A stretch of DNA of 37,024 nt from contig JAFYVL010000025.1 of the NCBI GenBank assembly GCA_017549125.1, forward strand, positions 1-37,024, in the 5' to 3' direction. Positions 24,651-34,700 of the stretch are shown here, piece by piece; positions within the stretch are counted from its first letter, which is position 1, and every line of letters begins with the position of its first letter. Below the pieces are notes generated by a model. It made no database searches, was not told the DNA's origin, and was given only the letters and a program-made list of their open reading frames with translations. Made by a program: the position numbers and the translations under genes. The stretch is from Oscillospiraceae bacterium. Its GTDB lineage: Bacteria; Bacillota; Clostridia; Oscillospirales; Oscillospiraceae.

Positions 24651-27600
24651 AACATAGGTCTGCTCCCCTACCTGGGCAATAGCCTCTTCCTGCTTGGGCA
24701 GATGGATCATAAACTGGTTTTCGTAGTTCATATACTTACCCTTGCTAGGGCAATAGTAGGTTACCTCTACATCCTGACCGTCATTGCTGAAGTTCAGCAT
24801 GGCAACCATGTCCAATCTGGGGTCTTCAAACTGTGCATCGATGAGGAATTGTTTGACCTCATTGCCATGTACGCCCACATCGGTACGCATTACAATGTTT
24901 CTGCTGCCAATATGTCCGGACAGAACCATCACAATATTCTTATGGTTCTTCACAAATTTATCCCAAATGGCCTCCGGATTGTTGGGAAGCTCTGCGCCTT
25001 CCTCAATATCCTTCCACCAATCGGTTGGCAAGCCAGAATCTGTACCATCCAAAATTGTTCCATCATTATTCATATAAGCATGGGTTACTACGATTACCTG
25101 ATGGGACGGATGAGCTGCTACCACTTCGTTTGCCCATGCAAGCACGGAATCACGAGGGCCATATTCCAACCCAAGCACCAAATATTTGTTGCCGTTTACC
25201 TCAAATGCCTGCCAGGTATTTGCCACATCATCGGGCAGGTTGTTATCCTCGGTGTAGCTGCCGCCATAGGTTTCCATTTCCTTGAACATGCTCAAGGGGA
25301 AATAGACGTTCATATTGGTGGTATCCCGGTGACCATTGTAATCGTGGTTGCCGGGTACGGCAATATAGGGGACCCTGTTTTGAAGCAGATCATAAGCATA
25401 CTTTGCCCGCTCCCATTGCACTTGATTTGGATAGTTGGTGATGTCACCTACATTGATGACCATCTGCATATTTTCTTTTTCTGCATTGTCACCAATCCAT
25501 TGATACATGTTGTACAGCATATCCGGATGCCAATCGGTCAGGCATTGCTGATCAGGAATCAACGCAATGGAATAGTCAGAGGGTTTCTTTTCTACATCGA
25601 TCCAGGCAAAGCCATCGTGGAACAGCTGGACCTCATAAATGGAGGGCCAACCGGGTGCATCCGGGATAAACACACGAACACCTCGAGTTGTAATATCCTT
25701 GAAGGACAGAGAATGCTCCGTATCGATACCGGTATCTTCTGTGGTAATGGTCTTGCTGGCGAAGGTTTGCCACACACCATTTGCATCATAATACTGGAGT
25801 TCAAAGGAATTCATGCGATCCCAGAATTCTTTGATGGTGATAGCGTCTATGGTAATGGCTTCTTCATAGAATGCACTGACCCATTGATCCTTTTCTGCGC
25901 TGGCAGACCAGCGGGTATCCAACTTGCAGTCAAAGGCGTTTTCAGCAAGATTGCCATCATTGGTGGAGGAATAGAAGCCGGCGGGGATCTTGCCGTCGAT
26001 CACCTGAATACCGGTATAGAACATCTTGAATTCATAAATAGATGCCCAGCCCGGTGCGCTATGAATATATAGACGCATTCCCGTGGTTGTGACCGGGTCA
26101 AAGGACAGCTGATGGGTCACATCCTCTCCGGTGTCCTCACCCTCAACGATCTTGCTGGCACATGTCTTCCACTGCTTGTTTTCGTCCACATACTGAATCT
26201 CGAAGGAATCCAAACGACCCCAGGCGTCAATAATCTCCACAGAGTCAATGGTAACGGACTGATCGAAGAAAGTGCAGATCCACTGGTTTTCCTCTGCGAT
26301 GGCAGACCAACGGGTAGCAGGGTCATTATCAAAGGCCTTATCCACCGTGTTGCCGTCATCGCTGGAGGAATAGTAACCGTTATTGATTTTTTCATCACTG
26401 ACAGGAATATCAAAATAGAATGTCTTGAAATCAAATACGCCCGGGGATGCATCACTGCCATCCAGGATATACAAACGGATACCCTTACAGGTTATGGGCT
26501 TGCCAAGCTTGATCGCAGGCTGCGTGACTGCACTTCCCGTTTTATCGCAGGTTTCATTCATCGTTCCGGTATAGCAGGTTTTCCAGGCACCGGTTTCGTC
26601 AATGTACTGGATCTCATAAGCACCAATACGATGACCCTTTTCAATAATTTGGATTTCATCAATATCCACATACGCATCGAAGATCTTGCAGATCCATTCC
26701 GTTCCCTTGCTGGACCAAGACTTAGAACCCCATTGGGTGCTTACATCATTGTCAAAAGCCTTGTCAGCAGAACTGGATGCATTCCATATACTGGATGCAT
26801 AGTAGCCCTTTGCCAGTTGTCCGTCTACGATCTGGATACCGGTGTAGAACAGCTTGACTTCATAAATGGATGCCCAACCCGGTGCATCAGGGATATACAG
26901 ACGAACTGCGTAGGTTGTCACCGGGTCAAAGGACAATGTGTGTGCGGTATCTTTGCCGGTATCTGCACCCTCAATGGTCTTGCTGGCACAGGTCTGCCAG
27001 ATTCCGTTTTCGTCAATGTACTGGATCTCAAAGGAATTCATACGATCACGGAATTCCAAGATCTCAACGGAATCAAAGGTAAATCTGTTGTCATAAGAAG
27101 CAACGATCCACTGGTTTTCTACTGCGCTGGCAGACCAACGGGTAGCAGGGTCATTATCAAATGCCTTGTAGATATGCTCCTCGGCAAAACTACTGGAGCC
27201 ATAAGTTCCCTCTTTGAGCTTGCCATTTACCAGCTGCACACCCTCGTAGAACATCTTCAGTTCATAAATGGAGGGCCAACCGGGTGTATTGGGCATATAG
27301 AGCCGAATGCCGGTTGTTGTCACCGGGGCGAAGGACAGCTCATGGGTCACATCTACGCCGGTACTCTCGCCGGTTCTGCTGGCGCAGGTTTGCCAAGTTC
27401 CGTTTTCATCAAAATACTGAATTTCAAAGGAAGTCAGTCTTCCCCAGGCATCGATGATCTCTACGGAATCCATGGTGAATTTATTATCATACAGGGCACA
27501 AATCCACTGATTTTCGCTGGCGCTGGCAGACCAACGAGTGGTATCAACCGCGTCAAATGCGTGTTTCACAGGATTACCATCGTCGCTGGATGCATAATAC

Positions 27601-28571
27601 CCACTATGGATCTGCCCATCCTTCAAGGGAATACCGGCATTGAACATCTTGAATTCACACATTCCGGGAGAGGCATCGCTGCCACCCAGAATGTTGAAAC
27701 GGATGCCTTTGCATGTTACCGGCTGAGCAAACGTGATCACAGGATGGGTGATCGTACTACCGGATTTGTCGCAGGACTCATTGAGCACACCGGCATGCAC
27801 GGTCGTCCATGCACCGGTTTCATCGTAATACTGGATTTCATAAGCACCGATGCGCTTGCCTTTTTCGATGATCTGAACAGAGTCCACAACTCCGTATTCA
27901 TCAAACAGTGCAGAAATCCACTCAGTTCCCTCACTGGACCAGGTACCGGCAGCAGATGACCAGGAGGTATTTTTGTCGTTATCAAAGGCTTTCTGTGCAG
28001 AATTGTCATCGTTCCATTTGCTGGATGCATGGTATTTGCCGTTGATCTTACCGTCCTCCAGAGTGATACCTGCATAGAACATTTTGAATTCATACATGCC
28101 CGGAGAGGCATCGCTGCCGCCCAGAATATTGAAACGAATGCCTTTGCAATTTACAGGCCTTCCCAAAGAGATCACCGGATGGGTGATTGCATTGCCTGTT
28201 TTATCGCAGGTCTCGTTGAGCACACCGGTATGACAGGTTACCCAAGCGCCGGTTTCGTCATAATACTGAATTTCATAAGCGCCAATACGGTGACCCTTTT
28301 CCACAATTTGAATGGAATCCACAACCCCGTATTCATCAAACATGGTGTAAATCCATTCCGTGCCCTTGCTGGCATGGGGTCTTGCCGCCCACTGGGTAGC
28401 CGGGTTGTTATCGAACGCATTTTCTACTGGATTATTCCATTCACTGGATGCATAATACCCCGTTTCTGCGTTTGCAGAGGCAAACACAGGAATAGCTGGT
28501 ATGCAAATAGCTACCACCAAAACGAAGCACAGCAGCTTCATGAGAATACTCTTTAATGTATTGCTTTTCAT
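22101..28571 (-). CDS. Giant secreted protein: seven discoidin-like modules, metallophosphoesterase and SGNH esterase
   Basis: This protein has 2,156 residues after a GGAGGAATAAACA site. Residues 1-32 are a signal peptide. Residues about 33-993 are seven F5/8 type C (CBM32-like) modules. Residues about 994-1290 are a calcineurin-type metallophosphoesterase with VINVGDITN, VPGNHDYNG (N1075, H1076, D1077), VVTHAYM and VLSGHIG, all the usual metal-binding positions. Residues 1294-1530 are a beta region ending in a module with ALGYKAELIG. A beta-sandwich follows, then an SGNH hydrolase at about 1708-1880 with GHSYTEMW (S1717), GIGG, GIND and DGLHP (D1862, H1865). A helical spacer and a final beta domain close the chain. 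No sortase motif, S-layer domain or dockerin is visible. It may remove acyl and phosphate substituents from a glycan; that combination is inference. Confidence 0.88.
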   Translation of the reverse strand: MKSNTLKSILMKLLCFVLVVAICIPAIPVFASANAETGYYASSEWNNPVENAFDNNPATQWAARPHASKGTEWIYTMFDEYGVVDSIQIVEKGHRIGAYEIQYYDETGAWVTCHTGVLNETCDKTGNAITHPVISLGRPVNCKGIRFNILGGSDASPGMYEFKMFYAGITLEDGKINGKYHASSKWNDDNSAQKAFDNDKNTSWSSAAGTWSSEGTEWISALFDEYGVVDSVQIIEKGKRIGAYEIQYYDETGAWTTVHAGVLNESCDKSGSTITHPVITFAQPVTCKGIRFNILGGSDASPGMCEFKMFNAGIPLKDGQIHSGYYASSDDGNPVKHAFDAVDTTRWSASASENQWICALYDNKFTMDSVEIIDAWGRLTSFEIQYFDENGTWQTCASRTGESTGVDVTHELSFAPVTTTGIRLYMPNTPGWPSIYELKMFYEGVQLVNGKLKEGTYGSSSFAEEHIYKAFDNDPATRWSASAVENQWIVASYDNRFTFDSVEILEFRDRMNSFEIQYIDENGIWQTCASKTIEGADTGKDTAHTLSFDPVTTYAVRLYIPDAPGWASIYEVKLFYTGIQIVDGQLAKGYYASSIWNASSSADKAFDNDVSTQWGSKSWSSKGTEWICKIFDAYVDIDEIQIIEKGHRIGAYEIQYIDETGAWKTCYTGTMNETCDKTGSAVTQPAIKLGKPITCKGIRLYILDGSDASPGVFDFKTFYFDIPVSDEKINNGYYSSSDDGNTVDKAFDNDPATRWSAIAEENQWICTFFDQSVTIDSVEIIDAWGRLDSFEIQYVDENKQWKTCASKIVEGEDTGEDVTHQLSFDPVTTTGMRLYIHSAPGWASIYEFKMFYTGIQVIDGKIPAGFYSSTNDGNLAENAFDCKLDTRWSASAEKDQWVSAFYEEAITIDAITIKEFWDRMNSFELQYYDANGVWQTFASKTITTEDTGIDTEHSLSFKDITTRGVRVFIPDAPGWPSIYEVQLFHDGFAWIDVEKKPSDYSIALIPDQQCLTDWHPDMLYNMYQWIGDNAEKENMQMVINVGDITNYPNQVQWERAKYAYDLLQNRVPYIAVPGNHDYNGHRDTTNMNVYFPLSMFKEMETYGGSYTEDNNLPDDVANTWQAFEVNGNKYLVLGLEYGPRDSVLAWANEVVAAHPSHQVIVVTHAYMNNDGTILDGTDSGLPTDWWKDIEEGAELPNNPEAIWDKFVKNHKNIVMVLSGHIGSRNIVMRTDVGVHGNEVKQFLIDAQFEDPRLDMVAMLNFSNDGQDVEVTYYCPSKGKYMNYENQFMIHLPKQEEAIAQVGEQTYVSVAEAVANANGQVVKLLAGSDEAIVISDDVTIDLAGFSLNNVTVASGSLNLIDTVSGGSAVVTGNVPTMTEADGKSYYVANDNGVYSAHSYEIKLTHISLDSTNDALGYKAELIGDDVVKSHVKSIGFNLWVSEDMVVTKTIDGKTAASLRLKNILKSGGGEMIVYGNAFVIFDNEQTVTSANYGTTMKEVLQAVNTAWNTYATEQRTAVKTLCDQYYTTVSAWELDNIYPVSQDGTVKGVYEVVTGDVSYNTDGIQTTADNSLMLHTSANFTEGTLGANVKTSGSHDVGILFGANADCSSYYMFRVSIPSQYVELVKVENGKQTVLDRGHHICAGTIDVRLEVVINDGTAYCYYLNNSEMIKCYSVTEVELFGDRIGLWASTTGTSFRDVTITSQKEKRTADVLIFGHSYTEMWTDYASYFPEYTSMADTGIGGSVAAHWEELADDIISYEPKLGIYIIGINDLSAGITPNSAVESMENALLNIKEALPEFEVVVVSVNHCPTKGAIADKISEINALMRNLAASYDWIYYAETEYLFCTDKSDPLSADPSLFIDGLHPAPAGYALLAEVIRSAAKGENQPALDEALAQTQLEKAKTNKLASLNIYSENAYTAENWALAQSHYGSAVAKIEVCTTTAQLKALDLSTEIAALQAIPNKSANLVANLTNADTRDALSADSWIKVDDNTLRVGGGSYALDHTTLYTDSELVFRLTGNTGNVGVGGIFLRATQNTNNGVDGYLINYSTESDLLQVWYVENAYNTDGTPHVMNYLGGIIYGSHGSVVDTEFYTKIEGDKLYVNTLARHMDGRDPLFEVDLTGGGQYQVFQSGYTGVLSWNSNVTFDLEISHVAG
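25600..28475 (-). repeat. Seven tandem discoidin-like (F5/8 type C, CBM32-like) module copies
   Basis: Seven copies of about 140 residues begin with YYASS- or FYSST-like turns followed by KAFDNDPATRWSA. Two subtypes are visible. Copies 1, 2 and 5 carry GHRIGAYEIQYYDETGAW and GGSDASPG. Copies 3, 4, 6 and 7 carry RLxSFEIQY, CASKT and a PGWxSIYE ending. The order is thus a-a-b-b-a-b-b. Such modules usually bind galactose, GalNAc or related sugars, and two subtypes suggest two ligands or two geometries on one chain. Confidence 0.85.
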
Positions 28572-28605
28572 TGTTTATTCCTCCTGGGATATCTTTTTTT
28601 GATTG

Positions 28606-28638
28606 CCGTGCAGGAAGGTTATTCGCCTTCCCGCACGG
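28606..28638 (-). other. Intergenic hairpin between the two giant genes
   Basis: CCGTGCAGGAAGG pairs with CCTTCCCGCACGG around TTATTCG, a 13-position stem with one A-C mismatch, in the 78-base gap between the genes. Its minus-strand tail is A-rich rather than T-rich, so it is not a standard terminator. It may protect the upstream message end or be a processing site that sets different amounts of the two proteins. A decayed homologue follows the downstream gene near 22054-22085. Confidence 0.6.
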
Positions 28639-31600
28639 AAGAATTTCCATTAACCTGCGAAGTGGGAAATCTCCAAATCGTAAGGTACATTGTCATTCCA
28701 GGACAACACACCGGTATAGCCGGATTGGAACACCTGATATTGACCGCCGTAGGTCAAATCTATCACGACCATAGGTTCACAGCCATTTTCATACCGTTCC
28801 ATGGTGGACAGGTACAGCTTATCGCCCTCGATCTTAGCATAGAATTCCGTATCTGCCACACTGCCGTAGCTACCGTAAATGATGCCTCCTAAATAGGTCA
28901 ACACATAGGCACTGCCATCGGTATTATAAACATTGTTCACATACCAAACCTGCAGGAAATTTCCACCGGTCACGCAGTTGATCAGATATCCCTCAATGCC
29001 GTTATTGTCCTTTTGGGTGGCTCTGAGGAATACACCACCGGTTGCCACATCGCCTATGTTGTTCGTCAAGCGGAACACCATTTCGCTGTCGGTGCAGAGC
29101 TTTGTGTTATCCAGGGCGTAGCTAAAGCCATTGACATGAACTGTATGATCATTCGCCTTTGTCCAACTGTCTGCAGAAAGGGCATCCCGGGTATCAGGAT
29201 TAACCAAGTTGCTAATCAGATTCACGGACTTATTGGGAATTGCTTTCAATGCCGCGATTTCCGCAGACAGGTCCAAGGATGTCAGCTGGGCAATGGTGGT
29301 GCAAGCTTCGATCTTTGCCATAGCAGCATTGTAATGGCTTTGGGCCAATGCCCAGTTTTCAGCAGTATAGGCATTTTCAGAATAGATACCCAGAGATGCC
29401 AGCTTATTAGCCTTTGCCCGTTCAAACTGGGTCTGTGCCAATACTTCATCCAACTCCGGCTGATTTTCACCCTTGATGGCAGAACGGATCACCTCTGCCA
29501 AGCGGGCATAGCCTTCCGCTGCCGGATGCAGGCCGTCAATAAACAGGTTGGGATCAGCACTAAAGGGATCGGTCTTGTTGGTGCAGAACAGGTATTCCGC
29601 CTCTGCATAGTACATCCAATCATAGGATGCTGCCAAGTTCCGCATAAGAGCATTGATCTGGGCAATCTGATCCACCAGATCACCCTTGGTGGGACAATGG
29701 TTTACAGATACCAGCACTACTTCAAATTCCGGCAATGCTGCCTTAACCTCCAGCAGAACCTTTTCCATGGATTCTACAGCCGATTCCGGAGTAATGCCGC
29801 TGCTTAGATCATTGATGCCAATGTTGAAGATACCCAGCTTGGGCTGGAAGGCAATGATCTCATCGGTAAAGGATGCCCAATGCGCTGCCACAGTTCCACC
29901 GATGCCGATATCATAAATGGAAGAATACTCAGGGAAATAACTTGCGTAATTGGTCCACATTTCCGTATATGAGTGACCAAAAATCAGCACATCCGCCTTT
30001 CGGTTTTCCTTACAGGCCGTAATCGTTACATCCCGGAAGGTCGTGCCGGTAGATTTTGCCCACAGGCCGATCCGGTCACCAAACAGCTCCACCTCACTTA
30101 CTGCGTAGCATCTGGCTTTTTCCGCATCCGTGCTGTAGTAGCAATAAACCATACCGTCACGAATGACCAATTCCAAGCGAATATCCAGATATCCGGGACA
30201 GATATGGAAGCCACGGTCCAGTACCGTCTGGGTGCCGTTTTCAACCTTAACCAGTTCTGCATATTGGGATGCAGTAGCAACACGGTACAGATAATAGCTG
30301 CTGCAATCTTCATTGGCGCCGAATATAATACCAACATCCTGTGATCCGCTGGTATTAACATTGGTGCCCAGCATACCTTCTGTAAAGCTTGCGGAGGTAT
30401 GTAGCATGAGGGTATCATCAGATTGGATTTGGATACCGCTGGCATAAACAGAGTGATAGAAACTTAAGTTTTGCACAGCGGCTTCATCGTCAAAGGTATA
30501 GGTCACATCATTGACACGGAAATTATCAAAGCTGCTGTCACTGTACTGACTACGCAGACCCACTTGACCCTTGGTCAGATCATAGCCGCCAGTATAGGTG
30601 TAGGTAGTTGTTACAGACTTGGATGGATCGCTGAGCAATTTTACGGTAATCGTTAGGGTATTACCATTTAATGCCACCGTCAGATTGACAGGCTCTTTCT
30701 TGCCACCAGAAAACAGGGCCGTACCTGCCTCAGTGACCGTTCTGTGGTACTCCTGCCATTTAGGGAAATTACCAACGACAATATCCACCCGGTTGGGATT
30801 ATCCGCTATATTGGATTCCAGCATAATTGCAATGGCCTCAATAGAATCCTGGGGTTCAGATGCATTGGATGCACCCAAATATAAACCGGAATTGATGGCA
30901 TTGCTGCTGCCGGGATAAATATCCACGGACACGGATTGAATACCACCTGCGGGAGTTTGCTCCAGAATCACCTTACCCTCGCCAATAGCCGGTGCAGTCA
31001 GTTTGCCATTAACAGTAAAACCACCGATGGAATTTACTGAAAAAGAACCGGTCAGAGCTTCATAGCTTTCCGCAACACCGCCGTCGTTGTCAATGGGATA
31101 AACGTTATCCAATTCCCAGGCAGAAACCGTATCAAAATATTGATCACACAGCGCCTTTACCGCGTTTTTCTGAGGCTGTGTATAGTCGCTCCAGTTCTTA
31201 TTTACCAACTGCATCACTTCCTTCATAGATGTGCCGTAATCTGCAGAGGTAATTGTTTGCTCGGCATCAAAGATTACAAAGGCATTGCCGTAAACGATCA
31301 TTTCGCCGCCGCCATTTTTCAGAATGTTCTTCAGACGCAAGGTAGCTGCGGTCTTGCCGTCGATGGTCTTGGTAACAACCATGTCCTCACTGACCCACAG
31401 GTTAAAACCGATGGATTTTACATGAGCCTTCACCACATCGTCACCGATCAGCTCTGCCTTATAGCCCAAAGCATCGTTGGTGGGATCAAGGCTGATATGA
31501 GTCAGCTTGATTTCATAGCTATGGGCAGAATACACACCGTTGTCATTTGCAACGTAGTAGGACTTGCCGTCCGCCTCGGTCATGGTGGGTACATTGCCGT

Positions 31601-31790
31601 TGACCACTGCGCTGCCGCCGGACACGGTGTCGATCAGATTCAGACTACCGCTTTCTACGGTCACATTGGTCAGATGGTTGCCTGCCAGATCCATAGTCAA
31701 ATCCTTGGAAATGGTAATGGCTTCGTCCGTATCCTTCAGAATACATACCGTCTGATCGCCGGCCGCCTCTGCAGCCTCGACTACGGAGGT
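28606..31790 (-). repeat. C-terminal cassette, copy B (within the GH78 protein)
   Basis: This copy matches copy A over the beta region, GYKAE-type module, SGNH hydrolase, helical spacer and final domain, but carries about 200 extra residues between its two halves, encoded near 30430-31060. The extra part resembles a second concanavalin-like sandwich already present earlier in the same protein (encoded near 31845-32430); both contain GQVG-RSQYS and NRVDIVVG- or NRIDLVIG-type segments. Either it was gained here by internal duplication or lost from copy A. Confidence 0.85.
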
Positions 31791-34700
31791 AAAGTAGATT
31801 CCGCCAACACTTGCCGCCATTTCCTCAGGCAAAGCATCCGTAACCACGGTAAAGTTATCAAATTTCACCGTACTATACTGGGAACGAATACCCACCTGTC
31901 CCTGAGACAGATCCACATCTGTCACATAAGTCGTACCAAAACAAATGGACGGGGCACGAACCAGGCTCACTGTCACGGTAATCATATTGCCAATCATATC
32001 TACCCGCAGGATAATGGGTTCTTTCACACCCTGGGAGAACAGATTGTTGTTATTGCCACTTTCCGAGATCACACGGGCATGCTCTTTCCATGTTGGGAAA
32101 CTGCCAATCACCAAGTCAATCCGGTTGGGCGCATCCGTCCAGCCTTCAAAGGCGGACTCAATGCCCACATATAATGCGTTAATCTGATCCTGGTTGTTGC
32201 CGGGGTTGCTGGCATTGATGTAGAGACCAGCATTGATCTTACCTGTTGTACCATCCGGATGCAGCTCCACACTGACAGACCGGACAGACTGACCGTTGTC
32301 CTTGTAAACAGCCTTGAACTCACCGCCATCACCGGTGGGGATCAGCTTGCCATCGGATACAGCAAAGCCGCCGTTGGCGCTGCTGTAAAGGTCAAACAGT
32401 TTTTCATCTGCAGACTCGTTAAAATCAACCGTATAGCTGCTAGCCTCCTCTATTTCTGCACTGACATTGTACACACCCAGCTCGGACAGTTGCACCAAAC
32501 AACCGCCGGTTTCATCAGCCTTGTTAACAGCAGTAACACCCAGCTTGATATAGCGGGCATTGGCGGTATTGGTCAGCTCTATCACTACAGGTGCATAACC
32601 GTTGGTCACTTCACCGTTGGCTGTTGTATAGATCATTGTCCAGGTAGCGTTGTCATCGCTAGTATAGATGGTATAGGCAGTGGGGAAATTGACATTTGCA
32701 GGAGGATATGTTCTGGGATACAAGTGAATCCGATTGAATTCTGTCTTGGCACCCAAATCGATGACGACAGGCACTTCGGAGGCAAAAGTAGTGGAACTAC
32801 CCTTACCGTAAGAGGACCAGCCATTGACACCGCCTAAATGGTTATACTGACCATCCGTCAGATGCTTAGCCGCCCAATCATCGTTGACCTGCTCCGCAAT
32901 GACAGTTTTACCCACAGCCAAACTGTGTCGACCGATATTTCGAGTACCAACAGTCAGAGCCAGATCTCCGGACGCGGTAAAGGTAACGGTATCGGTCTCG
33001 GACAGCTTGTTCTCGCCGTCCGTCCATCCGGCAGCGGCATAATCCACAGGATTCATGGGAATCGCCTTTATGGCAACTTCCGTACCCTCAGACACAGTCA
33101 CGGTGGTCGGCAGGGCCACCTTCTTAGTCTGACCGTTCATGGTGATTTCTGCCTCTACAGGGGGCATCATGAAATCTGCCGTGGTAGAATTCAAGGTTAT
33201 ACGGTATCTGGCAGCCGCATAGGTCTCAAAGCTATAGCTACCTGCCACAGATTCAAAGGTAGCAATACCATCAGCGTATCCTTTGTAGACCAAGCCGTCA
33301 TTGGCCAGGGTCACATCTGCAGGTGTCTTGCCATTGACTACCAGCGTTTCGATTTGTTCCACAGGAACATGAATGGTAGCGGTGGTATTGGCAGGAATCT
33401 GCGCTTCATAGATCCAGCTTTCGCCCTCGTAGCGCATATTGCTGACGATAGGTCCGTAAGCAGAGTCATAGGTTGCGTCCACCATTTTTACCAACGGATC
33501 GGGATTGGGTGCTAACACAATATGCTTAAAGCCAGGGGTTTCTGCATCATAGCCGATACCGGCAGCCTGGTTATAGATCCAACCGATCACTGCGCCATAA
33601 GCGTAGTGGTTAAAGGAGTTCATACCTGCAGAACCAAAGCCGCTGGCTACAGTATAGGTATTCCAGCGCTCCCAGAAAGTGGTTGCGCCCTGATCCACAG
33701 AATACAACCAGGAAGGATCTCCCCGCTGCAGCAACAGAGAATATGCCACATCCGCGCGGCCGATCTTAGTCAGCGTAGGCAGCAAAATCGCAGTGCCAAG
33801 GAATCCGGTCTGCAGCTTATTGCCATTGCGCTGGATATTAGCGATCAGCATATCTACAACCTTGTTCTCAGATTCTTCGTTGGGGAGCAAGCCCACATAC
33901 AGCGCATACAGGCTGGTAGTCTGGGTATCGGCAACCAGCGTGCCGTCTGTGTTGACAAATTCATTCTGATATTGCCGTTTATGCGCTTCAAAAACAGCCT
34001 GATACTTGGCAGCTGCCTGGGTATTACCAATGGCTTTAGCCATTTCTACCATCATCAGAGCATCCCAGCAATGGAAAGACAAGGACAGCATATTTTGGGT
34101 GGTGATCGTCTGCGTCTCATAGCACAGATGATCGCTGTACTTATTATTGCCGCCATAAGGTTGGTTTGCCAGATACGCATCCATGTATAGGCACATGGAA
34201 TCCCAGCTTTCCTCAATAACGGACACATCGCCGTACATCATGTACAGGTTATAGGGCACGATGATGCCGGCATCCGCCCAACCGAAGCCACCGTCACCAC
34301 TCCATCCCCGATCCGGCGCCACATCCGGGTATGCACCGTATATCTCGCTATTGGGATCGGTGTACTGGCTGTCACGCATATCTGCCACAGCCTTTTCCAG
34401 GAATGCTTTGTTATTGCCCAAGAACATACCGGTCTGGGAGAACACCTGCGTATCCGCTGTCCAGCCCATGCGCTCGTCACGCTGAGGGCAGTCCGTAGGA
34501 ATAGACAGATAGTTGGAGTACATACCCCAACGGGCATTGGATATCAAGCGGTTAACATCCTCATCGGAGGTGGTCAATGTCCCGGTATCGCCTTGCACAG
34601 AAGTCAGGACTTCACCACGAATATCATGGATGGTCACCGTTTTATCTGCTGTCACCGCAATGTATTGGAAGCCATAGAAGGTAAATGTGGGATGCCAGGA

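Noticed and set aside
22977-28556. Several plus-strand open frames of 175-650 codons opposite the discoidin and phosphoesterase region
   Set aside because: They mirror the repeated modules of the minus-strand gene, show no recognisable domain and lack ribosome binding sites.
28606-28638. Intrinsic terminator between the two giant genes
   Set aside because: The hairpin is strong, but its minus-strand tail is A-rich and lacks a T-run, so I list it only as an intergenic hairpin.
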